Assembly: GCF_017813235.1 (NCBI RefSeq)
Contig: NZ_JAGISH010000013.1
Coordinates: forward strand, 1 to 64,000
DNA: 64,000 nt
Direction: 5' to 3'
From: Sagittula salina
Lineage (GTDB): Bacteria; Pseudomonadota; Alphaproteobacteria; Rhodobacterales; Rhodobacteraceae
This document shows positions 27,234 through 37,800 of the stretch, one piece after another. Positions within the stretch are counted from its first letter, which is position 1. The number at the start of each line of letters is the position of its first letter. The position numbers and the translations under genes were made by a program. The notes under the pieces were generated by a model, which did no database searches, was not told the origin of the DNA, and saw only the letters and a program-made list of their open reading frames with translations.

Positions 27234-27456
27234 GTCTCCGTCTCGAAATGCTTTCCGACTACCTGACCGACCGGCTCAGGACCGTCAAGCATTGTGATCT
27301 TCTGCATGCCAAAGGGGCGTTTTCCGCCAGCTTTTTTTGCTCCGGGGCAATTTGATTGACCCGCAGTCGGGCGCTCGTCTACATGACGGCGGCGGTGTGG
27401 AGCCGTACCCCGGAGGGAGATTTGAAGTCATGGATTTGGCAAGGTAGGAAGATTCA

Positions 27457-28776
27457 ATGAAAATCGCGATGATCGGGACCGGTTACGTCGGTCTGGTGTC
27501 CGGGGTGTGCTTTTCCGACTTCGGGCATGAGGTGGTCTGCCTCGACAAGGACCCGCGCAAGATCGAGATGCTGGACCAGGGCAAGGTGCCGATCTTCGAG
27601 CCGGGTCTCGACGCGCTGATGGCTAGAAACGTGGAGGCCGGGCGGCTGAGCTTCACCCTCGACCTCACGCAGGCCATCGAGGGTGCCGAAGCCGTCTTCA
27701 TCGCTGTGGGCACGCCGACGCGCCGCGGCGACGGACACGCCGATCTCAGCTACGTCATGGCCGCCGCCGAGGAGATCGCGAAGGCCGCGAAGGGCTACTT
27801 GGTCATCGTCACAAAATCCACCGTGCCGGTGGGCACCAACGCAAAGGTGCGCGAGGTCGTGGCTGCCGCCAACCCGGCGCTCGACTTCGACGTCGCCTCC
27901 AACCCGGAATTCCTGCGCGAGGGCGCGGCGATCGACGACTTCATGAAGCCCGACCGCGTGGTCGTGGGCGTCGAATCCGACCGCGCCGCCAAGATCATGG
28001 CGGAGATCTACCGCCCGCTCTACCTGCGCGACTTCCCCATCGTCACCACGGACCTCGAGTCTGCCGAGATGATCAAGTACGCCGCCAACGCCTTCCTAGC
28101 CACCAAGATCACCTTCATCAACGAGATCGCTGCGCTGTGCGAGAAGGTCGGCGCCGACGTGAAGGCGGTGTCGAGGGGCATGGGTATGGACGGCCGCATC
28201 GGCAACAAGTTCCTGCACGCTGGCCCCGGCTACGGCGGCTCCTGCTTCCCCAAGGACACGAAGGCGCTGGCCCGCATCGGCCAGGAGCACGCCAGCCCGA
28301 TCTCCATCGTCGAGACGGTGATCAAGGTAAACGAGGACGTGAAGCGACGGATGATCGACAAGCTGGCCGACCTCTGCGCGGGCAGCTTCAACGGCAAGCG
28401 GGTGGCGGTGCTGGGTGTGACCTTCAAGCCCAACACAGACGACATGCGCGACGCGCCCGCGCTAACTATCGTGCCGGCGCTGGTGGGCGGCGGAGCGAAG
28501 GTCAGCGTGGTCGACCCGCAGGGCCGCCGCGAGGGCGAACACCTGCTGCCCGGGGTGACTTGGTGCGACGACCCCTACACCGCCGCCAAGGGCGCCGACC
28601 TGCTGGTGATCCTGACCGAGTGGAACGAGTTCCGCGCGCTCGACCTGCCCCGGCTGGCCGGCACAATGGCCGCGCCGCGGCTGGCCGACCTGCGTAACGT
28701 CTACGCCGCAGCCACTGCCCGCGCCGCAGGCTTCGCCGCCTACGAGGCCATCGGCCGCGAGGGCTTCGGCGCCTGA
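27457..28776 (+). CDS. ugd: UDP-glucose 6-dehydrogenase
   Basis: 439 residues, normal length. N-terminal NAD fold MIGTGYVGLVSGVCFSDFG; active-site region GPGYGGSCFPKDTKAL near 255 with the catalytic cysteine; substrate segment EFLREGAAIDDF near 150 and C-terminal VTFKPNTDDMRDAPAL. It oxidises UDP-glucose twice to UDP-glucuronate, feeding Uxs and possibly the epimerase at 31412. The divergent gap 27234-27456 contains AT-richer DNA and an apparent promoter region; the kinase gene follows after 157 bases. Confidence 0.96.
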   Translation: MKIAMIGTGYVGLVSGVCFSDFGHEVVCLDKDPRKIEMLDQGKVPIFEPGLDALMARNVEAGRLSFTLDLTQAIEGAEAVFIAVGTPTRRGDGHADLSYVMAAAEEIAKAAKGYLVIVTKSTVPVGTNAKVREVVAAANPALDFDVASNPEFLREGAAIDDFMKPDRVVVGVESDRAAKIMAEIYRPLYLRDFPIVTTDLESAEMIKYAANAFLATKITFINEIAALCEKVGADVKAVSRGMGMDGRIGNKFLHAGPGYGGSCFPKDTKALARIGQEHASPISIVETVIKVNEDVKRRMIDKLADLCAGSFNGKRVAVLGVTFKPNTDDMRDAPALTIVPALVGGGAKVSVVDPQGRREGEHLLPGVTWCDDPYTAAKGADLLVILTEWNEFRALDLPRLAGTMAAPRLADLRNVYAAATARAAGFAAYEAIGREGFGA

Positions 28777-28933
28777 ACCCGGGGGCGCGCGCAAGCTAGG
28801 GATCCCCCGAGATTTCGGACACCGGGGCAATGCGATAAGGTCTTTGACACGAGCGCCTCCCGGTGGTGTACAACGTGAGCTTTCTGAAAGGACGAACCGT
28901 GGCCAGACAGCTCCTCCAGCAGGACAACCGCAC

Positions 28934-31063
28934 ATGAACTACGGCAGGACGATGACCCGACCCGGCATGCCCTCCGGCGGTGACGGCGAGATGCAGGGCA
29001 ACGGCGAACTGCTCAACAGCCTGCGGCTGATCTGGAGGATGCGCTGGACGGTGCTTGCCATCGCGATGATCCCGCTGCTGCTGGCGGCGGTCTATACTTA
29101 CGTGCTGGCGACGCCGCAATACATGGCGCGCGCCCAGCTCGCCCTGAACATCCAGAGCAACGAGATCATCGACGTGGCCAGCCTGGTCTCCGGCGCTTCC
29201 ACCGAAAGCTCGGCGATCAACACCGAACTGGAGATCATCCGCTCGCGACAGATGATCGGCGCGGTGGTCGACGAGCTCGACCTAGTGAACTCTCCGTTGT
29301 TCAACCTGGCGCTCCGCCCGCCCTCCTGGCAGGAGCACGTACAGCTCTGGATCGGCGAGCTGCTTGGCCAGGAGCCCCCTGCCCCGCTGCCGACCAGCGC
29401 GGTCCGCGAGCGCACCATCAACGAGGTGCGCCGCTCGGTGGCGGCGATCTCCCGGCGGGGCACCTACATCCTCGAGATCCAGGTGACCTCCTACGACCGC
29501 TTCCTCTCCGCCGAGGTCGCCAACACCTTGGCCGACACCTACATCCGCGAACAGATCGAGACGAAGTTCGAATCCTCCGAGTTCGCCGTCGACTGGCTCT
29601 CGGAGCGTGTCTCCGACCTAGAAGGTGAGCTCTTCGAGAAGGAGGAGGCTGTCAAGGACCGCCGCTCGGTCATCGAACTGGTCGATGAGGAGGCGCTCAA
29701 CGCCTTGGTGCTGCGCGCCAAGGACCTGCGCAGCCGGGTCGACCGGCTGGCTCCCGCCCCCCCCGAGGCCAACCTGCCGGAACGCCTGCGCGACCTGCGC
29801 GACGCCGGCGACCGCGCGGCGCTGACGGAGGCACTCAACGACGCTCGGCTGCGCCGGCTCCTAGGGAAGGTCGAGAACGGCGACGAGAACGCCGTGGCCA
29901 CCTTCGACAACCTCGCGGGCACGCTGATCGAGCAGCGCACCCGCGACCTCGAGCGCGACGCCATGCAGCGGTCGGCGCTTCAGGGTTCGCTGGCGGAGAT
30001 CGAGCAGCGTATCGAACAGCAGAGTCGCGATCTCACCGAGCTGAACCAGATGCAGCGCGAGGCAGAGGCAACCCGCGTGCTCTACGAGACCTTCCTGTCC
30101 CGGCTGAAGGAGGCTTCGCTGCAGATCGGCTTCCAGCGGGCCGACAGCTACGTCATGGAACCGGCCCTCCCCGGCGCGCTGGTGGCGCCGAACCCGCCGC
30201 TGCTGCTGGCGATGGGGCTATTCCTCGGCCTGATCCTCGGCGCCGGCTTGGTGCTGATGCAACAGCTGATGCAGCAGAGTGCCCGCACCGCCTCCGACCT
30301 TGAGCAGGCCACCGGGATCATGGTGCTGGGCCAAGTGCCGGTGCTGCCGATCCGGCGCCGTCCGGAACTGATCAACTACCTGAATGACAACCCAACCTCC
30401 GGCCCGGTGGAGGCGCTGCGCAACCTGCGCACCTCGATCCTTCTGGCAGACATCAACAACCCGCCGCGGATCATCCTCTCCACCTCCAGCGTGCCCGGAG
30501 AGGGCAAGACCACCCAGGCCATCGCCCTCGCGGGAGTGCTCAGCGGCATCGACAAGCGCGTCCTGCTGATCGGCGGTGACGTGCGGCGCCGGGCGATAGC
30601 GGAGTATTTTCCGGGCATGAAGCATACCAGCCTGGCCGACGTGGTCACCGGGCGGATCTCGCTCGACGAGGCAGTGCATCACGATGACCGGCTGAACGTC
30701 GACGTCGTTACCGTCGGCGACCAGACAGTGAACCCGGCGAACCTGTTCTCCTCCGACCACTTCCGCGCCTTCCTGCAGGCGATGCGGGAGCAATACGATT
30801 TCGTGGTGGTGGACTCGCCGCCGATCCTGCTGGTGCCCGACGCGCGTATTCTGGCACAATACGCCGACACAGTGGTGGTTAATGTGCTATGGAACAGGAC
30901 GCCGATCACCCAGGTCAAGGAAAGCATCCGCCAGCTCTCTCTAGTCGGCGTACAGCCAACCGGCTTGGTGCTGAGCCAAGTGAACACCCGAAAGCTGGCG
31001 CGGTACTCCAACGACGGTGCCTACGGCTACTACGAATCCTACAGAGACGGCACGTACAACTGA
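28934..31063 (+). CDS. Wzc-like polysaccharide co-polymerase with BY-kinase domain
   Basis: 709 residues. The Wzz domain starts with a first span near 36-58 (VLAIAMIPLLLAAVYTYVLA), then a periplasmic coiled coil (about 190-400) and a second span LLLAMGLFLGLILGAGLVL near 415. The cytoplasmic kinase has Walker A SVPGEGKTT (about 519-527), Walker A' LLIGGDVRRR and Walker B FVVVDSPP (about 625). The C-terminal tail is tyrosine-rich (YSNDGAYGYYESYRDGTY), the autophosphorylation cluster. It controls chain length with Wzy. ATG 28934 is chosen for AGGA nine bases upstream. No Wza outer-membrane channel is in the window. Confidence 0.92.
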   Translation: MNYGRTMTRPGMPSGGDGEMQGNGELLNSLRLIWRMRWTVLAIAMIPLLLAAVYTYVLATPQYMARAQLALNIQSNEIIDVASLVSGASTESSAINTELEIIRSRQMIGAVVDELDLVNSPLFNLALRPPSWQEHVQLWIGELLGQEPPAPLPTSAVRERTINEVRRSVAAISRRGTYILEIQVTSYDRFLSAEVANTLADTYIREQIETKFESSEFAVDWLSERVSDLEGELFEKEEAVKDRRSVIELVDEEALNALVLRAKDLRSRVDRLAPAPPEANLPERLRDLRDAGDRAALTEALNDARLRRLLGKVENGDENAVATFDNLAGTLIEQRTRDLERDAMQRSALQGSLAEIEQRIEQQSRDLTELNQMQREAEATRVLYETFLSRLKEASLQIGFQRADSYVMEPALPGALVAPNPPLLLAMGLFLGLILGAGLVLMQQLMQQSARTASDLEQATGIMVLGQVPVLPIRRRPELINYLNDNPTSGPVEALRNLRTSILLADINNPPRIILSTSSVPGEGKTTQAIALAGVLSGIDKRVLLIGGDVRRRAIAEYFPGMKHTSLADVVTGRISLDEAVHHDDRLNVDVVTVGDQTVNPANLFSSDHFRAFLQAMREQYDFVVVDSPPILLVPDARILAQYADTVVVNVLWNRTPITQVKESIRQLSLVGVQPTGLVLSQVNTRKLARYSNDGAYGYYESYRDGTYN

Positions 31064-31411
31064 CAGGCCGACCCCGGCTGTCGCCGAGAGCGTCCGGCCC
31101 CTTCCTACGTGGCGCGAATTTGCCCATTCGGTCGCACACCGGCATCGACGGGTTCTGGTGGTCGCTGTTCATCACCCAGCCCCACACCCGCCGCTACGGT
31201 GGCGTTCCGCCCACAGCCGCGTCCCTAGTGCCTTGCGCTGCTCTCGGCACCGATCACCGCCACGTCAGGTCAGATACATCATGCATTCCCCTTCGCCAGC
31301 CGTTTTCGCGCAAGGTCACCAACGCAGGGAATGGGCCGGTTGTCGGGTGGAACCAAGGAGGCCCGCGGTAGGCGCTTGGCTGGGGCAGAGAGTATCCGAG
31401 CGTTGCGTCAC
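31064..31411. other. Intergenic region between convergent kinase and epimerase genes
   Basis: 348 bases without a supported gene. Two convergent genes end here. Short open frames exist on both strands, but they are low in recognisable motifs and look like chance frames. The last CTAG of the CTAG-rich block lies at about 31224, so the compositional boundary falls in this gap. No clear hairpin terminator was found. Confidence 0.5.
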
Positions 31412-32425
31412 TCAGACCCGGTAATATTCCCGGTACCACTCGACGAAACGCTCCACCCCCTCACGCATGTCAGTCTGCGGGCTGTAGCCAGTCAGCCGCT
31501 CCAACAGCCCCGCGTCCGCCCAGGTGGCGGGGACGTCGCCGGGCTGGATGTCCATCAGGTTGCGGGTGGTCTTTTGGCCCAGGGCCGCCTCGATCGCTTC
31601 GATGAAATCCAGAAGCCGCTCGGATTTCGAATTGCCGATGTTCACCACCCGGAAAGGCGCCACCGGGGACAGGCTGTCGCCCTCGGGGACCTCGCCGCCC
31701 TCAGGCCGTGTCGGCACGGCCTCGAACATCAGCAGCCGGATGGCCCGCACCAGATCCTCCACATAGGTGAAATCCCGATACATCTCGCCGTGATTGTAGA
31801 CATCGATCGCCTCGCCCTCCAGCGTGGCCTTCACAAACTTGAACAGCGCCATGTCCGGCCGCCCCCAGGGCCCATAGACCGTGAAGAAGCGGAACATGGT
31901 CGTCGGAAGGTCGTAAAGATGGGCGTAGGAATGCCCCATGGCCTCGGTCGCCTTCTTCGTCGCGGCGTAGATCGTCATCGGCGTATCGGCCTTGTCGGTC
32001 TCGGCGAAGGGCATCTTTTCGTTGGCGCCGTAGACCGAGGAGGTCGAGGCCATCATCAGATGCTCCACCCCCTGCCTGCGCGCCGCCTCCATCACGTTGA
32101 AGGTGCCTACGACGTTGGCATCCACATAGGCGCGCGGGTTCTCGAGGCTGTAGCGCACCCCCGCCTGCCCGGCGAGATGCACGATGATCTCGGGCTCGAA
32201 GGCATCTATGGCGGCATCCAGCGCGGCGCGGTCCTCCAGCATGGCCTCGGTGGTGGAGAAACCCGGGGACTGCAACAGCATGGCATGACGACGCTGCTTC
32301 AGCGTGATGTCGTAGTAGTCTGTCATGCCGTCGAAACCAGCGACGCGATGGCCTTCTTCCAGCAACAACCGTGCGAGGTGGAAACCGATGAACCCAGCGG
32401 TTCCGGTGATGAAGATTCGTTTCAA
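31412..32425 (-). CDS. NAD-dependent sugar epimerase, UDP-glucuronate 4-epimerase-like
   Basis: About 337 residues. NAD-binding ITGTAGFIGFHLARLLLEEG at the N-terminus, active-site MASTSSVYGANEKMPF and YAATKKATE (Tyr/Lys), then RFFTVYGPWGRPDMALFKF, the signature of UDP-glucuronate 4-epimerases (LspL/WbtF type) that make UDP-galacturonate. The substrate would be supplied by Ugd. Start is doubtful: TTG at 32425 starts right at the first beta strand and has AAGGCGGG eight bases upstream; an ATG at 32497 would add 24 residues with no counterpart in the family. Divergent from the sugar transferase at 32696. Confidence 0.87.
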   Translation of the reverse strand: MKRIFITGTAGFIGFHLARLLLEEGHRVAGFDGMTDYYDITLKQRRHAMLLQSPGFSTTEAMLEDRAALDAAIDAFEPEIIVHLAGQAGVRYSLENPRAYVDANVVGTFNVMEAARRQGVEHLMMASTSSVYGANEKMPFAETDKADTPMTIYAATKKATEAMGHSYAHLYDLPTTMFRFFTVYGPWGRPDMALFKFVKATLEGEAIDVYNHGEMYRDFTYVEDLVRAIRLLMFEAVPTRPEGGEVPEGDSLSPVAPFRVVNIGNSKSERLLDFIEAIEAALGQKTTRNLMDIQPGDVPATWADAGLLERLTGYSPQTDMREGVERFVEWYREYYRV

Positions 32426-32695
32426 CCTGCGTCCCGCCTTTTCTCTCCGCCTGCAATCCGGCAGCCGCTCCCCAACTCGAATTCCGGTCTCGCGCATTGC
32501 GGAAGAGGCTGCAAGCCGAAGGTTTGCGCGATATCCTGTCAGCTACAGGTCGTTCGTGTGAAATATCCGCACACGCCCCTGAAAGACAGTTGACTGGGAT
32601 GCTGCATTTGCACCATTTAACACAATATTAAGAACGATTGAGATTACCCAAACGCTTCATGAATCACGTCAACGAGCAGCTTTCGGAGAAACTGG
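32426..32695. promoter_or_regulatory. Divergent promoter region, epimerase and sugar transferase
   Basis: 270 bases. It is AT-richer than the surroundings around 32600-32660 (TTTAACACAATATTAAG), a likely promoter for the sugar transferase. If the epimerase starts at 32497, that end is coding. No inverted repeat operator was identified. Confidence 0.45.
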
Positions 32696-33352
32696 ATGTT
32701 TGACAGTAGCATTCTGGACGACACAATGATGCGGGACAGCTCTTCGGAGCGGAGTCCCCCACCCCGCCTCCTCTTCGCCATCGTGAAACGCGCCTTCGAC
32801 ATCACCATGAGCCTGCTGCTTTTACCGCCGCTCCTGGTTGTCGGCCTGATCCTTCTGGCGCTGAACCCTTTCTACAACAAGGGCCGCCTGATCTACACGC
32901 AGCAGCGGATGGGCCGCGATTGCCGTCCTTTCACGGCGTTGAAGTTCCGCTCCATGACCGACGTGCAGCAGGTCAGCCGCGCCGCCGACGATCCGCTGGA
33001 AACCGACCGCATCACGCGGCTGGGGCAGATCCTGCGCAAGTCGCGCATCGACGAGCTGCCGCAGGTACTCAACGTCCTGAAGGGCGACATGAGCCTGATC
33101 GGCCCGCGCCCCGATTACTACGACCATGCGCTGCGCTTCCTCAAAGAGGTGCCGGGCTACCGCGAGCGGCATGCCGTGCGCCCGGGCATCAGCGGGCTGG
33201 CGCAGACCGAACTGGGCTACATCGAGGGGGTGGAGGCCACCTGCCGCAAGGTGCGCGCGGACCTCTACTACATCCAGAACGCCGGTTTCGCGCTGGAGAC
33301 ATGGATCTTCCTGCGCACGCTTTCCGTGGTGCTCCGGCGGGCAGGCGCCTGA
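32696..33352 (+). CDS. Polyprenyl-phosphate sugar-1-phosphate transferase (ExoY/WcaJ C-terminal type)
   Basis: 218 residues. One N-terminal span (ITMSLLLLPPLLVVGLILLAL), then the conserved phosphoglycosyltransferase region: TQQRMGRDCRPFTALKFRSM, then RKSRIDELPQVLNVLKGDMSLIGPRP split over residues about 115-140, and RHAVRPGISGLAQ. This enzyme attaches the first sugar phosphate to undecaprenyl phosphate and so starts Wzy-type repeat units. GGAG nine bases before ATG 32696 supports the start. A strong terminator hairpin follows at 33377. Confidence 0.93.
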   Translation: MFDSSILDDTMMRDSSSERSPPPRLLFAIVKRAFDITMSLLLLPPLLVVGLILLALNPFYNKGRLIYTQQRMGRDCRPFTALKFRSMTDVQQVSRAADDPLETDRITRLGQILRKSRIDELPQVLNVLKGDMSLIGPRPDYYDHALRFLKEVPGYRERHAVRPGISGLAQTELGYIEGVEATCRKVRADLYYIQNAGFALETWIFLRTLSVVLRRAGA

Positions 33353-33376
33353 GCCGCGCCCTTGGCGAATGAACCG

Positions 33377-33412
33377 AAGGGCTCGACGCTGTCGAGCCCT
33401 TCGTCGTTTTCG
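33377..33412 (+). terminator. Rho-independent terminator after the sugar transferase
   Basis: AAGGGCTCGAC (33377-33387), loop GCT, GTCGAGCCCTT (33391-33401): eleven perfect pairs, followed by a T-rich stretch TCGTCGTTTTC. It lies 25 bases after the stop at 33352. Because the gene at 33441 converges, it may also stop transcripts from that side (AAGGG side of the hairpin), although the T-tract suits the plus direction. Confidence 0.85.
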
Positions 33413-33440
33413 CACCGTCCTCAGCCGCCTCAGGTTTCCC

Positions 33441-34796
33441 TCAGGCCTCCGTCGGCTGTGGCAGCCGGATGCCGGCCGCGCGAAAGCGTTGCGCCACTTC
33501 GGCAGGCAGCACGATTCCGCGCTGTTGCAGGAACCGCGTCAGGTCCATCGGCCAAAGCAGCGCCTGCGCCCCGCCAAAACCTTCGAAGAGCGTCAGCACG
33601 CCGTCGTAGTTGCCGCGCGCCACCTCGCGGGTCATCAGCCCCTCGATGTAATGCGGGATCGGCCCGTGCGTGGCGATGATGCGGTTCTGCAGCTCCGGCA
33701 CGCCCATGGGCTCCACCGGGTCGCGCATGTGCGCCAGTTGCAGGCGCGCCATGTCGCGCGCCAGCGAGGGACCGGCGTGTGGCATTTCCACGATGGTGTT
33801 CATCGTCCGCCGCAGATCAGAGCCGAACATGGCGCTGACCGCCTCCTCGAAACTGGTCAGCGGGGTCAGCTGGTTCAGGATCGCGAGCGGCACCTTGTCG
33901 GACACCTGGGCGTGGAACACCCGCGGTGCGGGGTCGAGCGTGAGGCCGATCCGCGACAGCTCCGCCGCGCGGGTCATGTCGCGATAGATGCGCTCGCGGG
34001 TCTCCGCACGCAAAAGCCCCGTGTCCGCCTGCCGCGTCAGCACCGCCTGCCGCATCATCAGCTGTTCCGCCAGCGCCCGGCCGATGTCGCGCCGGTAAAG
34101 CGAGAACTGCCGGTTCGCCACCAGCAGATGCCCGGCGGGCAGGCGGTAGACCGCATCGCCCAGCGGCACCTCGGATTCGTGATCGCCGTCATAGAAACAC
34201 TGCGGCGCGGTGAAACCCGGCGCGGGGTTCTTTGTCAGGTCCAGCGACCAGCCCGCCTCCAGCCCCGCGAAATCGCGAATAACAGTCTCTATTTCACCCA
34301 GATCTGCCCCGAAGGCGAAGCCATGCACGTTCTCCGCGCCGAAGGCCTCGATCAGGTGTTCCACCCGTGGCGCCACGGGAAAGAGGTATTTAGCCAGCAC
34401 GGACGGCGACCAGAAACTGTAGTTGGCATGGCCGACGATCTTCTGGTTCTGCGCCACGTCGTGCAGGTAGTGGGAATAGGCGCGCTCCAGCGGGTCGCGC
34501 AGGCAGACGACGATCTTCACCTCGTGCCCGGCCAGAGCGGCGCGCATGTTGGCGGCACTGCCACGCACGTCGTCGATATAAAGCGGCGAGGCGTCAAAGA
34601 TCACCCGGTCGTCCTCCCCCTCTTCGAAGAGCGAGAGATATTCCGCCAGATCGCGGCCCCGGCGGAAGTAATCCACCTCCTTCGTGGCACGTGGCAGGCA
34701 AAAGCGGTCGGGGCGCCGCGCGGCCTGGGCATACAGAAAGGTGGTGCCGGACTTGGGCAGCCCCACCACGATGAGGAAACGTCGTGCCTGTGTCAT
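33441..34796 (-). CDS. Sulfotransferase (large, 451 residues)
   Basis: The 5'-phosphosulfate loop is IVVGLPKSGTTFLYAQA near residue 9 and the 3'-phosphate region IVVCLRDPLERAYSHYLHD near 95; KEVDYFRRG follows the first loop. Residues after about 300 form a helical tail without a known domain (SYGLTLDP-like and LTSFEEAVSAMFG). It is longer than typical bacterial sulfotransferases. It lies 25 bases after a 1035-residue GT gene on the same strand, so the pair is probably an operon. It belongs to the CTAG-free composition class, unlike the STs of the 10-31 kb block. Confidence 0.86.
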   Translation of the reverse strand: MTQARRFLIVVGLPKSGTTFLYAQAARRPDRFCLPRATKEVDYFRRGRDLAEYLSLFEEGEDDRVIFDASPLYIDDVRGSAANMRAALAGHEVKIVVCLRDPLERAYSHYLHDVAQNQKIVGHANYSFWSPSVLAKYLFPVAPRVEHLIEAFGAENVHGFAFGADLGEIETVIRDFAGLEAGWSLDLTKNPAPGFTAPQCFYDGDHESEVPLGDAVYRLPAGHLLVANRQFSLYRRDIGRALAEQLMMRQAVLTRQADTGLLRAETRERIYRDMTRAAELSRIGLTLDPAPRVFHAQVSDKVPLAILNQLTPLTSFEEAVSAMFGSDLRRTMNTIVEMPHAGPSLARDMARLQLAHMRDPVEPMGVPELQNRIIATHGPIPHYIEGLMTREVARGNYDGVLTLFEGFGGAQALLWPMDLTRFLQQRGIVLPAEVAQRFRAAGIRLPQPTEA

Positions 34797-34821
34797 AGTC
34801 GTGCCTGTTTCATATCAGAGC

Positions 34822-37800
34822 CTATTCCGCCGCAACCGAGGGGTTTTGCGGGGTATCTTCCGGCTCGCCTTCCGCCTCGCTGTCCGTTTTTGGTGCCACC
34901 AGTTCCAGCGCGCGCAACAGCACGCCCAGCTTGCGGGCGTCGTCCGATACGCCCAGTTCCGACGGACTGGCCGCGCGGTCGAGCGCGAGGTGCAGCACGC
35001 AGGCGCCCCCGGCCCCCTCGGGCAGGGGCATGTCGAACCCCGTGACCTGATCGCGGCCCAGCGTGAACTGCAATTCCGCCAGCGGCGGCGGCCCGTCCTC
35101 GCCCAGCAGCGGCAGCGCCAGTTCGTCGGCGTCCCGCAGCACCAGCGTCAGCCGACGCTGTTGGCCAAGCGCCGCCGTCCCGAAGGCGCCCAGTTCCAGA
35201 TGCAGCCGCGCGCCCGGCGGCAGGCCATCGGGCAGGACCAGCTGCAGGCGGCCCTCCGGGCCGTCGGTCCAGGCCCCCGGCACCTCTGGCGCATGAAAGC
35301 CGCGCGCCGCCCCCGCCATGGCCCCCGCGAGGTCCGGCGTGATGGCTTGCCGCCGCCCCGGCGCCAGGACAAGCCCCGCGTCGGGGTCGGCGACGGGCGG
35401 CAGGAAACGGCCCTGTGCGTCGATCCTCCAGACCGGGTCCAGCCTGCGCCGCGCCGGATCGCCGCGGTCGGCGGCGGTCTCGCCGAGGTAGGCGTATAGC
35501 AGCGTCAGCACGCCCGCCTCGCCCTTTGCGGCCTGCCAGAGCGCGTCGCTCTCGGTCTTGGCGCGCAGCCACCAGCGGGCGTTGTTGCGCCGCGCGACCT
35601 CATAGGTGTTACGGGCCTCGATCAGCCCCGAAAGCGGATCGCGCGCCGCATCCATGAAGCGGCGCACGGCCTGTGCTTCCGCCTCGAAATTGCGGTTTTC
35701 AGGTGTATCAGGGTCGAATCCACCCACCGTGATACGCCCCTCGGCGCGGTGCAGCAGATGCGCCAGCACGGCGCCGCGCCCCAGGCTGGCCATCATGCCC
35801 GACAGCACGACCATCTCGATCCCGAAGGGGTCGCGCTTGTCGATCCGCCGGATCGCGTTCAGCAGGAAATGGTCGCCCTCGTAATAGAGGAAATCCTCCA
35901 GCACGTAGGCGCGCACGCGCGGCTCAACCTCCGGGGGCAGCAGGTGGTCAAAGACCATCGCCTCTCCCAGACGCAGCCCGGCGGCGTCCGCCGCCGCGAC
36001 CAGCCGCGCCAACCGATCCGCCGGGCGACGGACCGCCTGCACCGCGTGCAGGTCCAGCGCCGAAAGGTCGATCGGCGCGGGGCGGTCCGCCAGCGCGTCG
36101 GCCGGGATCAGCAGCAGTTCGGCGAGGTTGCTGACCGCCGGGTGCGCCCCCTGCCCTGCCGCCTGCAGGATGCGGGCGCGGCGCGCGGTCTTGGCGTCCA
36201 GAAAGGCCTCGATCCGCTCCGGCGCGATTTGCGCCCGCCAGTCGGTGACGGCGCCGTTCTCCAGCAGCAGTATCTCCGGGTCGTGGAAGGGTTCCGCCTT
36301 GTCCTCCAGCGCCTGGTGGATGGCCGCACTCAGCACCTGCCCCGGCTGCCATGGCGGCCCTTCGGGCGCGAGCAGCCGCATCAGTTCGTCAAAGCGCACC
36401 GGGCGTTTCGCCAGCGCGAGGTAGATGGCATGCACAGACTCCAGCAGCGAGGTGTGGATCAGGTCACCCAGCTCGTAATGCTTGCGCCAGAACTGCCGCC
36501 CCTGGGCTGCGCGAAACAGCGCGGGGAAGCTTTCGGGGCGCGCGGGATCGGCGCCAAGCGCGGCGCAAAACAGAGACTGTTCCGCCTGAGAAAGCTCAAG
36601 ACAGCGTTCGGCCGAGCAGACCGACGGCGTTTCGAACAGCACCCGCCCCACCGCTTCCTGCTGCGCGGGCAGCGCCGTGCGGATGGCGCTGGCGGTGCGT
36701 GCCATGGCGGCGCGCTCACGGAAGGCGCGCACCCGCGCCACCGCCTGATCGTAATGCACGCCCTCGCGGAAATGCGCCACCAGTCGGGGCAGATCCTCCT
36801 TCGAGGCAAAGATCGCCCCGTCGTCCATGTCGAGGAAGGGGTGATGCGGCGGCAGGAACAGAGGCCGGTCGAGGTTCGCCACGAACCGCGCCGTGGCGGA
36901 GTTGTTCCAGTGGTCGTAATCCTTCTGCGGCAGGTAGAAGTAATCCGCCTCCTTCAGCCGCTCCAGCAGTTCCACATCCGTCACCCAGCCGGAGCCGAAG
37001 TCATGCGGCACGCCGAGGTCTTCGAGCACCTCCTCGAAGCGCGTCAACTCGTCCGTGTTGCCGGTGGCGACCGAGCCCACCAGCCGCCCGCGGATCTCCT
37101 GCGCCAGATGGAAAAGGCTGTCGAAGTCCTTGCCGCCGTATTGAAAGAAGCCGAAAAATCCCAGCACCTCGGGCCGCTCGTCGCGGTCGCCGACGTAAGT
37201 GTGTTCCGGCACCGGCACCGGGGAGACGCCCAGCTCCAGCGTCGGCAGGAAGAACTGCCGCCCGGCGGAGCTGATGAAGGCGATCGACGGGATGTCCGAC
37301 TGCCAGATCTGCCCCTGCCGCGAGAACAGCAGGTCATGGTCGGTATCCAGCAGCGAATGATGGATGATGAGCGGCAGCGCGCCCATCTCGCGGCGCATGA
37401 CCTCGAGGTTCTGCAGGAGCCGCGTGGTGCTTTCGCCCTGGCTCAGGCGCGGATTCAGCCCGTCGAACAGGCCGGGGCCGTGGTTCACGATGACCAGCGT
37501 GCCCTCCAGCCCCTCGCGCCCCAGCGCCAGCGCGGCGGAGGTGGTGCGCACCACGTCGATCCGGTCCACCTGCCTGGCCAGCTCGCCCGCGAGGTAACGG
37601 CCGTATTCGCCGATGCCGCATTGCTTCAGGTGGCTGGGAGAAATCATCACCACGCGCCGGATGTCCCCGGTGATCCGCGCCAGAACGGCCCGCCCCTGCT
37701 GGCGGCCATAGAGCGCATGATGCTGCGCCGGATCGTTCAGGATCGACAGCGCGCGGGCGCGGGCCACGTCCTCCCAGGTGTCGGCGTAGCCCTCCGGCAG

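Noticed and set aside
31064..31411. Overlapping small frames between the kinase and the epimerase
   Set aside because: No motif, no ribosome-binding site, and competing frames on both strands of equal quality.
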